From: Patiria pectinifera
Taxonomy: Eukaryota > Echinodermata > Asteroidea > Valvatida > Asterinidae
Assembly: GCA_029964075.1 (NCBI GenBank)
Contig: CM057146.1
Span: 14,956,390 to 15,020,389 of the forward strand
Length of the DNA: 64,000 nucleotides
Direction of reading: 5' to 3'
The notes under the pieces are model-generated. The model made no database searches. It was given only the letters and a program-made list of their open reading frames with translations, and was not told the origin of the DNA. Made by a program: the position numbers and the translations under genes. Numbering within the stretch: position 1 is the stretch's first letter; every line of letters begins with the position of its first letter. Of this stretch, positions 23,926 to 33,461 are shown in pieces.

Positions 23926-24204
23926 ACCTCCGCCAAGGCTAAACAATTCCCCGCCATATTGTCAGTGCACCCATGAAAAATACTCGCATGGTCGAGAATC
24001 CTTTAAAAAAAAACACCTGGATGCAGACCAAGATCTGGATCACTTCCAAAATCTAATTGATTTGAACTTGTAACAAGGACCACCCCTGCAAAAAATGTTC
24101 ATGCAAATCCGTCCATTACTTTTGGATTTATCTTGTTAACAGACAAACCAACAAACCAACAAACTAACCAAATCCGATGAAAACATAACCTCCTTGGCGG
24201 AGGT
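23926..24204. mobile_element. Short element with acctccgccaagg inverted ends
   Basis: The 13-bp ends acctccgccaagg (23926-23938) and ccttggcggaggt (24192-24204) are exact inverted repeats. The interior has gatctggatcacttccaaaa and a run of caaaccaacaaacc. It lies upstream of the EGF-CUB promoter. Confidence 0.65.
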
Positions 24205-24661
24205 TTAAAGCTTTCTGGTGTCATTGTGTATATACATGTAGTCCCCAAAATCCACAAATTGGGACGTGTCAGTATCAGTATCGCCGGAAGAACTCACGGA
24301 GATCAAATATCCATCCCCAAAATATTGCTTATAAAACTGTGGAAAAAAAAATCAGATTTTCAAGTATAGGGCCTACCGCAATTCGCATCAAGGGGGAGCA
24401 AGGGGGGCGCTCCCCCCTCCCGGAAAAAGGAAAACACGGAGAAAAACAAAGACGAGGTGCGAAGTCATATTGCTACTAATTTCATGCACAATTAACAACA
24501 TGGGCGTCCGCAGGGGTACGTGTCAAGGGGGTGGGATAAATTGAGAATATGCTAGAGAAAGTACAAGGATTACCATGGTAATACTGTGTAGTTCACATTT
24601 ATATCTGGCAGTTGCGACATTGATACATGTATATAGTTAGACCTAGACTTTAAGGAGTCAG

Positions 24662-24925
24662 GTTGGCGTAGCGGAACTTTTCTCGCCCAGGCAGTGACCT
24701 GGGTTCGATTCCCGCCTGGGCCCATATGTGGATTGGGTTTTCATTCTCTACCTGATTCCGTGGTTTTCCCCAGAATATTCTTCTGTGGTTTTCCCCCCAC
24801 CTCCAAAACTGTAATTTCTTCACAGTCTTCTCTCTACTCTGCGGGTTTCTTCAGGCTTGCGAGCTACAGTGCCTAAGGCGCTTTTGAGGAATCCTTGGTT
24901 TCATTACCAGAAATAAATAATAATT
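24662..24925 (+). mobile_element. tRNA-derived SINE
   Basis: A pol III box A (tggcgtagcgg at 24664) and box B (ggttcgattcc at 24702) are followed by a tRNA-unrelated body (ttccgtggttttccccagaa) and an ataaataataat tail. Without an acceptor stem it is not a tRNA gene. Confidence 0.7.
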
Positions 24926-25270
24926 TTTTATTAAAAACAAAAAGCATATATATTTCTCGCATCACACTGGCTATATCTCTCAATCTTTGTCGTGATTTTA
25001 TCGTTTCCAAATGAGTTGAATTATTCAATTACTGTTGTGCCATTGTTATGTTACCGTGACACGGCAAACAGCCCGGGACCGACATTTTGCATATTAGTAC
25101 CATCTCAAGGGACTTATTCCTCTCATTAATTTGGGGTTGGTAAATTTCTCTAGTGAATAAAAAATATATAATTTACTCTTTTCAAGTGGTAGCTTTACAT
25201 GGAATTGTGAAACAATTTTCGATGACGCAACCAAAGGCAACAACCGTTCAGCTGTAAAGTCCTCATTTTA

Positions 25271-25560
25271 CAGCTCAGTTGGTAGAGCGCCAAGGGGCAT
25301 ATAAAAATATATATATCGGCAGGCACTGCGTACACCACTATCTTCTCCTCTAAAAAATGGTCACAGTGGTCAGAAATAAGATCGCACCACACAGCGTCTG
25401 GAATCCCCAAAAAAATCGGGGCCCTTAAGCGGGTCCCGAATCCCACGCCGTAATGTTTTTGGCATCCCCCCCAAAAAAATTTGTTCAGGATCCGCCCATG
25501 AAGAGCATCCGGCGGAACGGCATTCCGGAGGTCGCAGGCTAAAATCTCGTACCAGTCGAT
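25271..25560 (+). repeat. tRNA-derived relic split by an insertion
   Basis: cagctcagttggtagagc (25271-25288) is a tRNA D-arm; the matching anticodon and T-arm part resumes at 25502 (agagcatccggcgg... ggaggtcgcagg). The insert 25289-25501 is flanked by agagc on both sides and contains a unit related to the 39677 element. Confidence 0.55.
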
Positions 25561-26439
25561 GTCTTTGTTTAACTTTTAAAAAATAAATATGTAAGGTTTG
25601 TCCTGAATATTCTATTTCAATGTGCCTTTATATCGAGGATGCAGCAAGCTTCTATACCACGCGCCGCTGGCAGGGGTTGCTTCGGGGTTTACTGCACACA
25701 AGAGAAACCGGAGACAACCATTGACTATGCATCTTAAATTTTCTCAAAACAATTGTGGGTCTGAGGACGTCGTGTTTTTGGTTTTATTTGCGTTTTGTTG
25801 TCCTACTATCCAGCTAGCTTTCTAACACTGTAAAGTTTGTCCGGGATATTCCAATTTAAAGTGCATTTAAAAACGCATTTGTGAGGCCCTTAAGTGACCA
25901 TTTTGTTTTCACGGTGGATGAACACATTTCATGATGACATTTGTCTATACTTTAATTCCTATTCTTGACAGCCCCTGCTTATAACCGAGCTTCTTCAGTG
26001 AACTTTTTGTCTGGTAATTAAAATAAAACCCGATTGACAGAGTTTTTCCTGTCGTTTGCAACATTGATGTTATTTACGCTAACAAAACAGTTGTAAATGC
26101 AAACAACATGATATTAATTTTTAAGCTGTAAACAACAACTTCAAACTACTTTTACACCAAAAAAAGGATTTTACAACTGTATCCTGCGAGCACGAATGAT
26201 GTGAAACAAACCACAATGTGTGATGTACTAGGATCAATCATCCTAGGGAAAGCTGAATGTGACATTCTTTTCTAAAGGAAATGTTCTGCGTAAGGGGTCT
26301 TATGAAAAAGAGATGGTCGTTGAGGAATTTGTTTGAGGGTTGCACGACTATCATGCACCAGCCTCCAAGCTTGGCTCCGATTCACAGCAACGCGTCCCAC
26401 CCGACTTCAGCTGGCACCTTTACACATTCTTCTCCCCAC
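25561..26439. other. Intergenic stretch, nothing recognised
   Basis: It contains short repeats of the aaatgtttgtcctgaatattc type (25596 and 25835), each followed by diverged similar sequence, but no gene. Confidence 0.5.
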
Positions 26440-26540
26440 CCATCTACACCCTACCAGACACCCACCCCACCACCACCACCACCACCCCCCACACCACCCC
26501 CACACACACACCCCACCACCACCACCACCACGCCCCCCCT
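26440..26540 (+). repeat. CCA/CA-rich low-complexity tract
   Basis: The stretch is almost only C and A (caccaccaccaccacc, cacacacacacc). It opens long artefactual reading frames on both strands. Confidence 0.85.
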
Positions 26541-26937
26541 CCCCAACCCACTCCCTGCCGAAAAAAATATCCGGCGCGCGGCGGCCCGGCTGCATTTTAG
26601 CGACTGTCCAAAAATATATTCTCCTGAAAATGTGGGGCATCTCCCGGCCTCCGTATACACGAACTGACATTAATGACAAGGTCTGACAAGTGAGGGCGCG
26701 TGTTTCAAAACAAGACTTCCGAGCTCCGGACGGGTTGTTGTGGTCATCGGCACCAAAGGCGCAAAGCACCCTCAATCAAGTTTTTGCCTCGTAAGTAAAC
26801 TTAAATATGATCGTTCTTGTCTACTGGAACGTTGTGTGTATGCTTAGGTGTTGGACGTGTTGTGCATGGGCTCGTGAAAAAAGTGCATATTTTCACATTT
26901 TTTCCAACTCCAACCCGCATCTTCATTTGGATCTTTG

Positions 26938-27610
26938 GGATAGTTAAACCCTATTTGATCCCAGGATTGTCTTTTCTTGTGTGCCTTTCATCATTTGGAG
27001 TCCTAATGAGTCATTTTTAGAGTCATTTTTGTCACCCATCCTGCCACACTTAGATTTAGTCTGGTGCCTGTCTACAGAATTTAACACCTCAGCCTAGTCT
27101 GTGTCTAGACCCCAGACGTGAGTGACTGAACTCGGTTTTCAAACCCCAGCCTGCATTTCCACCTGGATATTCTGGGATAGTTAAACCCTACTTCATCCCA
27201 GGATTGTCTTTTCTTGTGTGCCTTTCATCATTTGGAGTCCTAATGAGTCATTTTTAGGGTCATTTTTGTCACCCATCCTGCCACACTTAGATTTAGTCTG
27301 GTGCTTGTCTACAGAATTTAACACCTCAGCCTAGTCTGTGTCTAGACCCCAGACATGAGTGACTGAACTCGGTTTTCAAACCCCAGCCTGCATTTCCACC
27401 TGGATATTCTGGGATAGTTAAACTCTACTTCATCCCAGGTTTGTCTTTTCCTGTGTGCCTTTCATCATTTGGAGTTTTATTCAGTGATTGAGTCATTTAT
27501 GGAGTCATTTTTGACACCCATCCTGCCACACCTAGATTTAGTCTGGTGCCTGTCTACAGAATTTAACACCTCAGCCTAGACTGTGTCTAGACCCCAGACG
27601 TAAGAAGACT
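26938..27610 (+). repeat. 237-bp tandem monomers in the retrotransposon 5' UTR
   Basis: The landmark gggatagttaaac recurs at 26938, 27174 and 27411, giving periods of 236 and 237 bp. Each unit carries catcatttggagt, ctgccacac and tctgtgtctagacccc. The third unit is partial and runs into the leader of the long frame; a diverged partial unit precedes 26938. Tandem 5' monomers are known as promoter units in other non-LTR elements such as mouse L1. Confidence 0.75.
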
Positions 27611-27677
27611 GGAGTGACATTGGTGAGAGATTCCTTTTCTTTCTTTCTATGCATTGCCTACTTCGTCAGAGGCAAAT

Positions 27678-30600
27678 ATGTTAGCCATGGCTAGAAATGC
27701 TTTCTATGTATTACTGGGCATAATATTCATCAACTTCATCTACAAACATCAGCAGGAACATTTCGTTGAACACCTCGGCATAGTCTGTTCTTCTGTTACA
27801 CCTCATGACCATCTCAATGTCAATGATGAGATAATTGTTGCAGCCTTTTCAAGAAAGCTCAACACTGCTTCTGCTAGTGTCAGAGAGAAGAAAACCCACA
27901 CTCTCCTGTACCTAAGCTTACTGCTCTTGGTTAATGCCCCAGATGTCGAGCTGAACCCAGGTCCGCGGACCTGCAAGTACCCATGCCAGATATGTAGTCG
28001 TGCAGTAACATGGAAGCAACGAGGGGTTGCTTGTGATGACTGTCAACAATGGTACCACGCCGACTGCATGCATATGTCCACCCCAGTGTATATGACACTC
28101 AACAATGTCTCATGGCACTGTGTAAACTGTGGCATGCCCAATTTTTCTTCCAGCCTATTCGAGTCATTCACTGTAGATACCACCAATTCGTTTTCTCATC
28201 TAGATACTAGTGACAGTAGTAACCCAACTGTGAGTTATAACCCCACCCCCATCGCAAGTCCAGGACCACCACTGTCATGCTCATCACCAAAACCCAAATC
28301 TACCAACAAAAAACCTGTGAACATGAAAGTGTTAACTGTCAATTTCCAAAGTGCAAAGAACAAAAAGGAAGACATAATCAATTTAATTGATTCTTCTGAT
28401 CCAACCATCATCATCGGTACTGAAACCTGGCTGAACAGTAGTATACACTCATCGGAAATCTTTCCACCAAATTTTGATGTCATTCGGAAGGACCGCAGTG
28501 ATGGTTATGGTGGAGTTCTTCTTGCCATCAGAAAAGACCTTGTCTATGATCGTGTTGAAGTTGATGTGGATGCCGAATGTATCTTTGCTAAGTTCACCAT
28601 GGCAAAAGATAAGACCCTCATTATAGGTGGCATGTATCGTCCCCCCAGCAGTGATGCCCAATATCTGAACGCATTGTGCTCCTGTGTTGAAGAACTTGCC
28701 CGCAAATTCAAAAATGCGGTGCTCTGGATTGGTGGAGATGTCAATCTTCCGGATATCAACTGGGATCTGCTGGCTGTCGATCGCAACCAATATTCTTGTC
28801 GACTGAATGAGAGATTTCTTGAGTTCATCCAAAACTGTGGATTACAGCAAATGGTCACATTTTCAACTAGAGGAGATAAGACACTGGATGTCTTTCTTAC
28901 CAACCGCCCCTCCTTGGTTAATAAATGTGCTCCTCTGCCAGGTCTCGGCGATCATGACATTGTATACACAGAATCCAGCATTACACCAAAGAGGAACATT
29001 CCAGTGAGGCGAAAAATCCATCTGTGGAATAAGGCCAGTGTTGATAGCATGAAGGAGGAGTGTCACAATTTCCAGCGCGAGTTTGTGAGCAAGTACAATG
29101 TCAACAGCCCAATTCCCCAGATGTGGGCAGACATTAAGTCATCATTATTGAAGATCCTTGACAATGGTGTGCCCTCCAAGATGTCATCCACCAGGTTAAA
29201 CCAACCATGGATCACAAGGAAAGTAAAGCGTTTGACAAGACGTAAAAAGCGTAGCTTCACCAAGGCCAAGAAAACACAGAAAGCCAGAGATTTTCAGCGT
29301 TATCACCAACTGAAGAAGACGACAAGATCAGCCTGTAAACATGCCTATAGTGAGTACATCAACAACATTATTTCCCCTGAGTCAACAACAAACCCCAAGA
29401 GATTTTGGGGGTTCATCAACAGCAAGAAATGTGATAACTCTGGCGTTTCTCCACTGAAGGCGAGAAATGGAGTAACATACACGGACAGTGCAACCAAAGC
29501 AAACATACTCAATGATCAATTCTCATCAGTCTTCAACAGAAATGAGGATAAGTCAACCATCAAGGATAAAGGTCCTTGCCCATTTCCATCGATGGACTCT
29601 ATCACGGTGTCAATTGATGGTGTCAGAAAGTTGCTCAATGGCCTAAACATCCACAAGGCATCAGGCCCAGACGGTATTCCTCCCAGGCTATTGAAGGAGT
29701 TATCAAACGAACTAGCTCCAGTACTTGCCTTATTCTACCAAGCCTCCATCAACCAAGGCATCTTGCCACAAGAATGGAAGGAAGCGAACGTCGTTCCCGT
29801 CTTTAAAAAGGGGGAACGAAATAAGGCTGTGAATTATAGACCAATATCACTGACCTCCGTCATCTGCAAGATGCTCGAGCATGTGTTGTGTAGCCAAATC
29901 CTGAATCATCTGGACAAGAATAACATCCTCACCGATGCACAGTTCGGTTTCAGAAAACGTCGCTCTTGTGATACCCAATTGTTGCTCACCCTACAAGATC
30001 TTGCCAACACTGTAGATTGCAAAGGCCAAGTAGATGTCATACTATTAGACTTCTCAAAGGCCTTTGATAAGGTGCCACATCAAAGGTTACTCCACAAGCT
30101 CAACTACTACGGTATTGATGGTAATATCAACATATGGGTAAGCGCATTCCTAGAGAACCGCACTCAACAAGTCATCCTGGATGGAACTACATCCAAATCT
30201 GCACCAGTCCTATCAGGGGTTCCTCAAGGGAGTGTTCTGGGCCCACTGCTGTTCCTGCTTTTCATAAACGATCTTCCTGACTGCACTTCGGCGGGCACAA
30301 CAGCCAGATTATTTGCGGACGACTGTGTCCTGTATCGCACCATCAAGACAGAGGAAGATGCAAGTTTATTGCAGCAGGACTTGGACCACCTTCAGCAATG
30401 GGAGAAGGATTGGCAGATGGAGTTTCATCCACAGAAGTGTCAGGTCATCCACATAACCAACAAAAGGAAACTCATCAAACAGCCGTACATCATTCACAAC
30501 CACGTACTAGAAGAGGTTGACTCTGCAAAATACCTCGGCGTCAACATCCACAAAAACCTGAACTGGAACCATCACATCAATAGCATTACCAACAAAGCAA

Positions 30601-31112
30601 ATTCTACCAGGGCTTTCTTGCAACGTAATATCCATCAGTGTCCTAGAAAAACAAAGGAGCTGTGCTACAAGACCTTAGTACGCCCTATAGTTGAATACTC
30701 TTGCATCATATGGGACCCCCTGACAGCAAGCAACATCCAAAAGCTGGAGATGGTGCAACGGCGTTATGCACGCTTCGTGTTTGGGGACTACAGGACCACC
30801 AGCAGTGTCACTGCCATGATCAATCAGCTCCAGTGGCCCACCCTTCAAGAACGGCGTGCACAGGCCAAGGCAGTGATGATGTACCGAATTGTCAACAACC
30901 TGGTTGATGTCCCACATACCTACCTGATACCAACAGTTGCCCTGAGAGGTCACTCCCTCAGATACCTAGTACCATTCACCAGGATTGGGGTATATCGGCA
31001 GTCATTCTTCCCGGATAGCATCAGAATTTGGAACACCCTTCCACAAGATCTCGTCAACTGCACATCGCTTGCAAGCTTCAAGCAGGGTGTGCAGTCAGTC
31101 CAGCTCCGCTAA
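27678..31112 (+). CDS. Retrotransposon polyprotein: leader-2A-PHD-endonuclease-reverse transcriptase
   Basis: From the first ATG (27678) the protein has 1,144 residues; a second ATG at 27687 has a near-ideal context (gccATGg) and may be the true start. Residues 7-22 form a hydrophobic segment. Residues 89-96 are DVELNPGP, the 2A ribosome-skipping motif. A C4HC3 PHD finger follows with C103, C106, C119, C122, H127, C130, C148 and C151. An APE-type endonuclease spans about 216-430 with ETWL, GGDVNLPDINW, LDVFLTN and GDHD. The reverse transcriptase spans about 610-920 with GPDGIPP, LLDFSKAFDKV, SGVPQGSVLGPLLF and the catalytic LFADD. The C-terminal region matches CR1/Rex-like elements (YLGVNI, RPIVEYSCIIWDP). 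The protein copies element RNA at nicked target DNA. Confidence 0.9.
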   Translation: MLAMARNAFYVLLGIIFINFIYKHQQEHFVEHLGIVCSSVTPHDHLNVNDEIIVAAFSRKLNTASASVREKKTHTLLYLSLLLLVNAPDVELNPGPRTCKYPCQICSRAVTWKQRGVACDDCQQWYHADCMHMSTPVYMTLNNVSWHCVNCGMPNFSSSLFESFTVDTTNSFSHLDTSDSSNPTVSYNPTPIASPGPPLSCSSPKPKSTNKKPVNMKVLTVNFQSAKNKKEDIINLIDSSDPTIIIGTETWLNSSIHSSEIFPPNFDVIRKDRSDGYGGVLLAIRKDLVYDRVEVDVDAECIFAKFTMAKDKTLIIGGMYRPPSSDAQYLNALCSCVEELARKFKNAVLWIGGDVNLPDINWDLLAVDRNQYSCRLNERFLEFIQNCGLQQMVTFSTRGDKTLDVFLTNRPSLVNKCAPLPGLGDHDIVYTESSITPKRNIPVRRKIHLWNKASVDSMKEECHNFQREFVSKYNVNSPIPQMWADIKSSLLKILDNGVPSKMSSTRLNQPWITRKVKRLTRRKKRSFTKAKKTQKARDFQRYHQLKKTTRSACKHAYSEYINNIISPESTTNPKRFWGFINSKKCDNSGVSPLKARNGVTYTDSATKANILNDQFSSVFNRNEDKSTIKDKGPCPFPSMDSITVSIDGVRKLLNGLNIHKASGPDGIPPRLLKELSNELAPVLALFYQASINQGILPQEWKEANVVPVFKKGERNKAVNYRPISLTSVICKMLEHVLCSQILNHLDKNNILTDAQFGFRKRRSCDTQLLLTLQDLANTVDCKGQVDVILLDFSKAFDKVPHQRLLHKLNYYGIDGNINIWVSAFLENRTQQVILDGTTSKSAPVLSGVPQGSVLGPLLFLLFINDLPDCTSAGTTARLFADDCVLYRTIKTEEDASLLQQDLDHLQQWEKDWQMEFHPQKCQVIHITNKRKLIKQPYIIHNHVLEEVDSAKYLGVNIHKNLNWNHHINSITNKANSTRAFLQRNIHQCPRKTKELCYKTLVRPIVEYSCIIWDPLTASNIQKLEMVQRRYARFVFGDYRTTSSVTAMINQLQWPTLQERRAQAKAVMMYRIVNNLVDVPHTYLIPTVALRGHSLRYLVPFTRIGVYRQSFFPDSIRIWNTLPQDLVNCTSLASFKQGVQSVQLR

Positions 31113-31396
31113 GTCAGCCTGAGTTGTTTTTAGCCGCACCTTATGTTTAAGCTGATCACCTGCACTGTATATATCCTCACCTTGCATGCACACAACAACC
31201 GCAGTACGTAATACACCAGATGGTGGACTGTACTTCACCGGAAGAGAGAGAGAGAGTTCTTTTATCAGTTTAACTTTTGTTGGACAAACCTCGGAGTGGT
31301 GTGCAGTGAAGTCTGGCGTTCCACAGGGCAGCGTACTTGGACCTCTTCTTTTTAACATATTCGTCAATGACATCGCCCATAATATTAATTCTGATT

Positions 31397-32082
31397 TTGT
31401 CCAAAAATTTGGGACTCTCAATACTGTGTATGAGAGTCCCAAAACTTAAGGTATCCATATCGTGCAAAAGTTTGTGCTGCATATTAAAACCAGTGTGAAT
31501 CAAATGTGCAAGCTTCTTACTCACTACAGTTTCCTCAATAATCCCCAAAACTTCTGCCTTGCAAAGTTGCTGTTGTGAACATTGCATCACCAAAAATTCA
31601 GCTTTTAATTCTAATTTTGCAGAGAGTTATCGAAATCCAAACGTGAGACATCACATTGATGTGTACTGCAATGCATTGTGCAAAAAAACTCCCTAGCTAG
31701 AACATTTTCATCTTGTAGATAAAACAGCGCCCTCTTGTTGATCTGAGTGAATGTAGAATGTTTCATTTTTTAACAGAGGGCGCTATGTTCATTTGGCTAT
31801 CAATTAAAAAACAAGTAAGCTGCAAGGCACTTCCTACACCTACCCAGAATACATTGGGAATCACACACCCATTTCCAGAGCATGGAGATTGACGTGGATG
31901 GTTTTTGAACTGCCAAAAACTTGCCTTAAAATTGGATTTAAGGTCTCAAATTTCGCAGGTGACATGCTTGCAACTTTATCATTTTGATGTATGTGTTGTG
32001 TGGGCATTAATTAGCCTAATGGTGAGTAAAAAAACGTCAGTAGTAATTTTGCACGTTTTTATGCACTCACGGTCTCAGTCTG
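31397..32082 (+). mobile_element. Insertion 1 in the retrotransposon, 686 bp, 9-bp target duplication
   Basis: The element starts ttgtccaaaaattt, carries a perfect hairpin (gggactctca / tgagagtccc at about 31411-31440) and ends cacggtctcagtctg. It is flanked by attctgatt at 31388-31396 and 32083-32091. No transposase is encoded. The same family occurs inverted at 32296-33461. A 9-bp duplication suits Mutator-like elements, but the class is not proven. Confidence 0.75.
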
Positions 32083-32295
32083 ATTCTGATTGTGCTTTAT
32101 TCGCTGATGATATACTATTGTACAGTAAAGTTCATGCTCATTCTGATGTTTCCACTCTCCAGCAGGACCTTGATAAGCTGAGTGTTTGGAGTGATTCCAA
32201 CGGTATGACCTTCAATGCTAGTAAATCCAAACTTATGCACATCTCCCGTAAACGAGACCAATCCCTCCCTTCTTATCTTCTTTCAGGTATCCCAC

Positions 32296-33461
32296 CAGAC
32301 TGGGACCGTGATAGCCCCATAAATGTGGCCTATTTACTTGGACTGCCTCCGTAAACATAGGCCACACACCGACCATGTACAAAAACGTGTCGACGGAGCC
32401 AAATTTTGATTTTCACATTTAGGCTTACTTTGTAGGTTTTTTTTGCTTTAGAAGCATTCTCACCCTCTATATAGGCTAATCAGAAAGTGCTGCCTTTTTC
32501 AGATGTCCATTTTTCGTGAAATTTCCAGATTCATTTTTACACGTTTTCGTATCAAAATTTCAACATGAAATTTCACAAAAATTAGACATCTGAAAAAGGC
32601 AGCACTTTCTGATTAGCCTATATAGAGGGTGAGAATGCTTCTAAAGCAAAAAAAAACCTACAAAGTAAGCCTAAATGTGAAAATCAAAATTTGGCTCCGT
32701 CGACACGTTTTTGTACATGGTCGGTGTGTGGCCTATGTTTACGGAGGCAGACCAGTAAATAGGCCACATTTTGGGGCTAGGACCGTGAGTGCATAAAAAC
32801 GTGCAAAATTACTACTGACGTTTTTTTACTCACCATTAGGCTAATGCCCACACAACACATACATCAAAATGATAAAGTTGCAAGCATGTCATCTGCGAAA
32901 TTTGAGACCTTAAATCCAATTTTAAGGCAAGTTTTTGGCACTTCAAAACCATCCACGTCAATCTCCATGCTCTGGAAATGGGTGTGTGATTCCCAATGTA
33001 TTCTGGGTAGGTGTAGGAAGTGCCCTGCAGCTTACTTGTTTTTTAATTGATAGCCAAATGAACACAGCGCCCTCTGTTAAAAAATGAAACATTCTATGAT
33101 TCTACATTCACTCAGATCAACAAGAGGGCGCTGCTTTCTCTACAAGATGAAAGTGTTCTAGCTAGGGAGTTTTTTTGCACAATGCATTGCAGTACACATC
33201 AACATGATGTCACACATTTGGATTTCGATAACTCTCTGCAAAATTAGAATTAAAAGCTGAATTGTTGGTGATGCAATGCTCACAACATCAACTTTGCGAG
33301 GCAGAAGTTTCGGGGATTATTGAGGAAACTGTAGTGAGTAAGAAGCTTGCAAATTTGATTCACACTGGTTTTATTATGCAGCACAAACTTTTGCATGATA
33401 TGGATACCTTAAGTTTTGGGACTCTCATACACAGTATTGAGAGTCCTAAATTTTCGGACTA
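32296..33461 (-). mobile_element. Insertion 2, same family inverted, with nested foldback element
   Basis: The element is flanked by gtatcccac at 32287-32295 and 33462-33470. Apart from the nested element at 32312-32779 it matches insertion 1 in reverse orientation over its length, including the terminal hairpin at about 33419-33447. No coding capacity is evident. Confidence 0.75.
32312..32779. mobile_element. Nested foldback element, 468 bp, 9-bp target duplication
   Basis: Ends are tagcccca and its complement, and the two halves are nearly perfect reverse complements of over 200 bp around a centre near 32545. It is flanked by ggaccgtga at 32303-32311 and 32780-32788. A one-armed copy lies at 35307-35630. 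No protein is encoded. Confidence 0.8.

Larger units (their letters stand above)
26890..31250 (+). mobile_element. CR1-superfamily non-LTR retrotransposon, apparently full length
   Basis: The element comprises tandem 237-bp monomers (26938-27610), one long open frame to 31112 and a short 3' UTR ending near a (GA)n run at 31242-31256. The frame has no stop or frameshift over 1,144 codons, unlike the adjacent retrotransposon, so this copy is young. Boundaries are approximate: I found no convincing target-site duplication. The 3' end abuts an older reverse transcriptase fragment that begins near 31265. Confidence 0.8.

Noticed and set aside
26281-26775. Long proline/histidine/threonine-rich and glycine/tryptophan-rich frames
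   Set aside because: They arise from a CCA/CA low-complexity tract and are open on several frames and both strands.
33419-33461. Helitron 3' end (hairpin shortly before the terminus)
   Set aside because: Helitrons leave no target duplication, whereas both copies here are flanked by clean 9-bp direct repeats.
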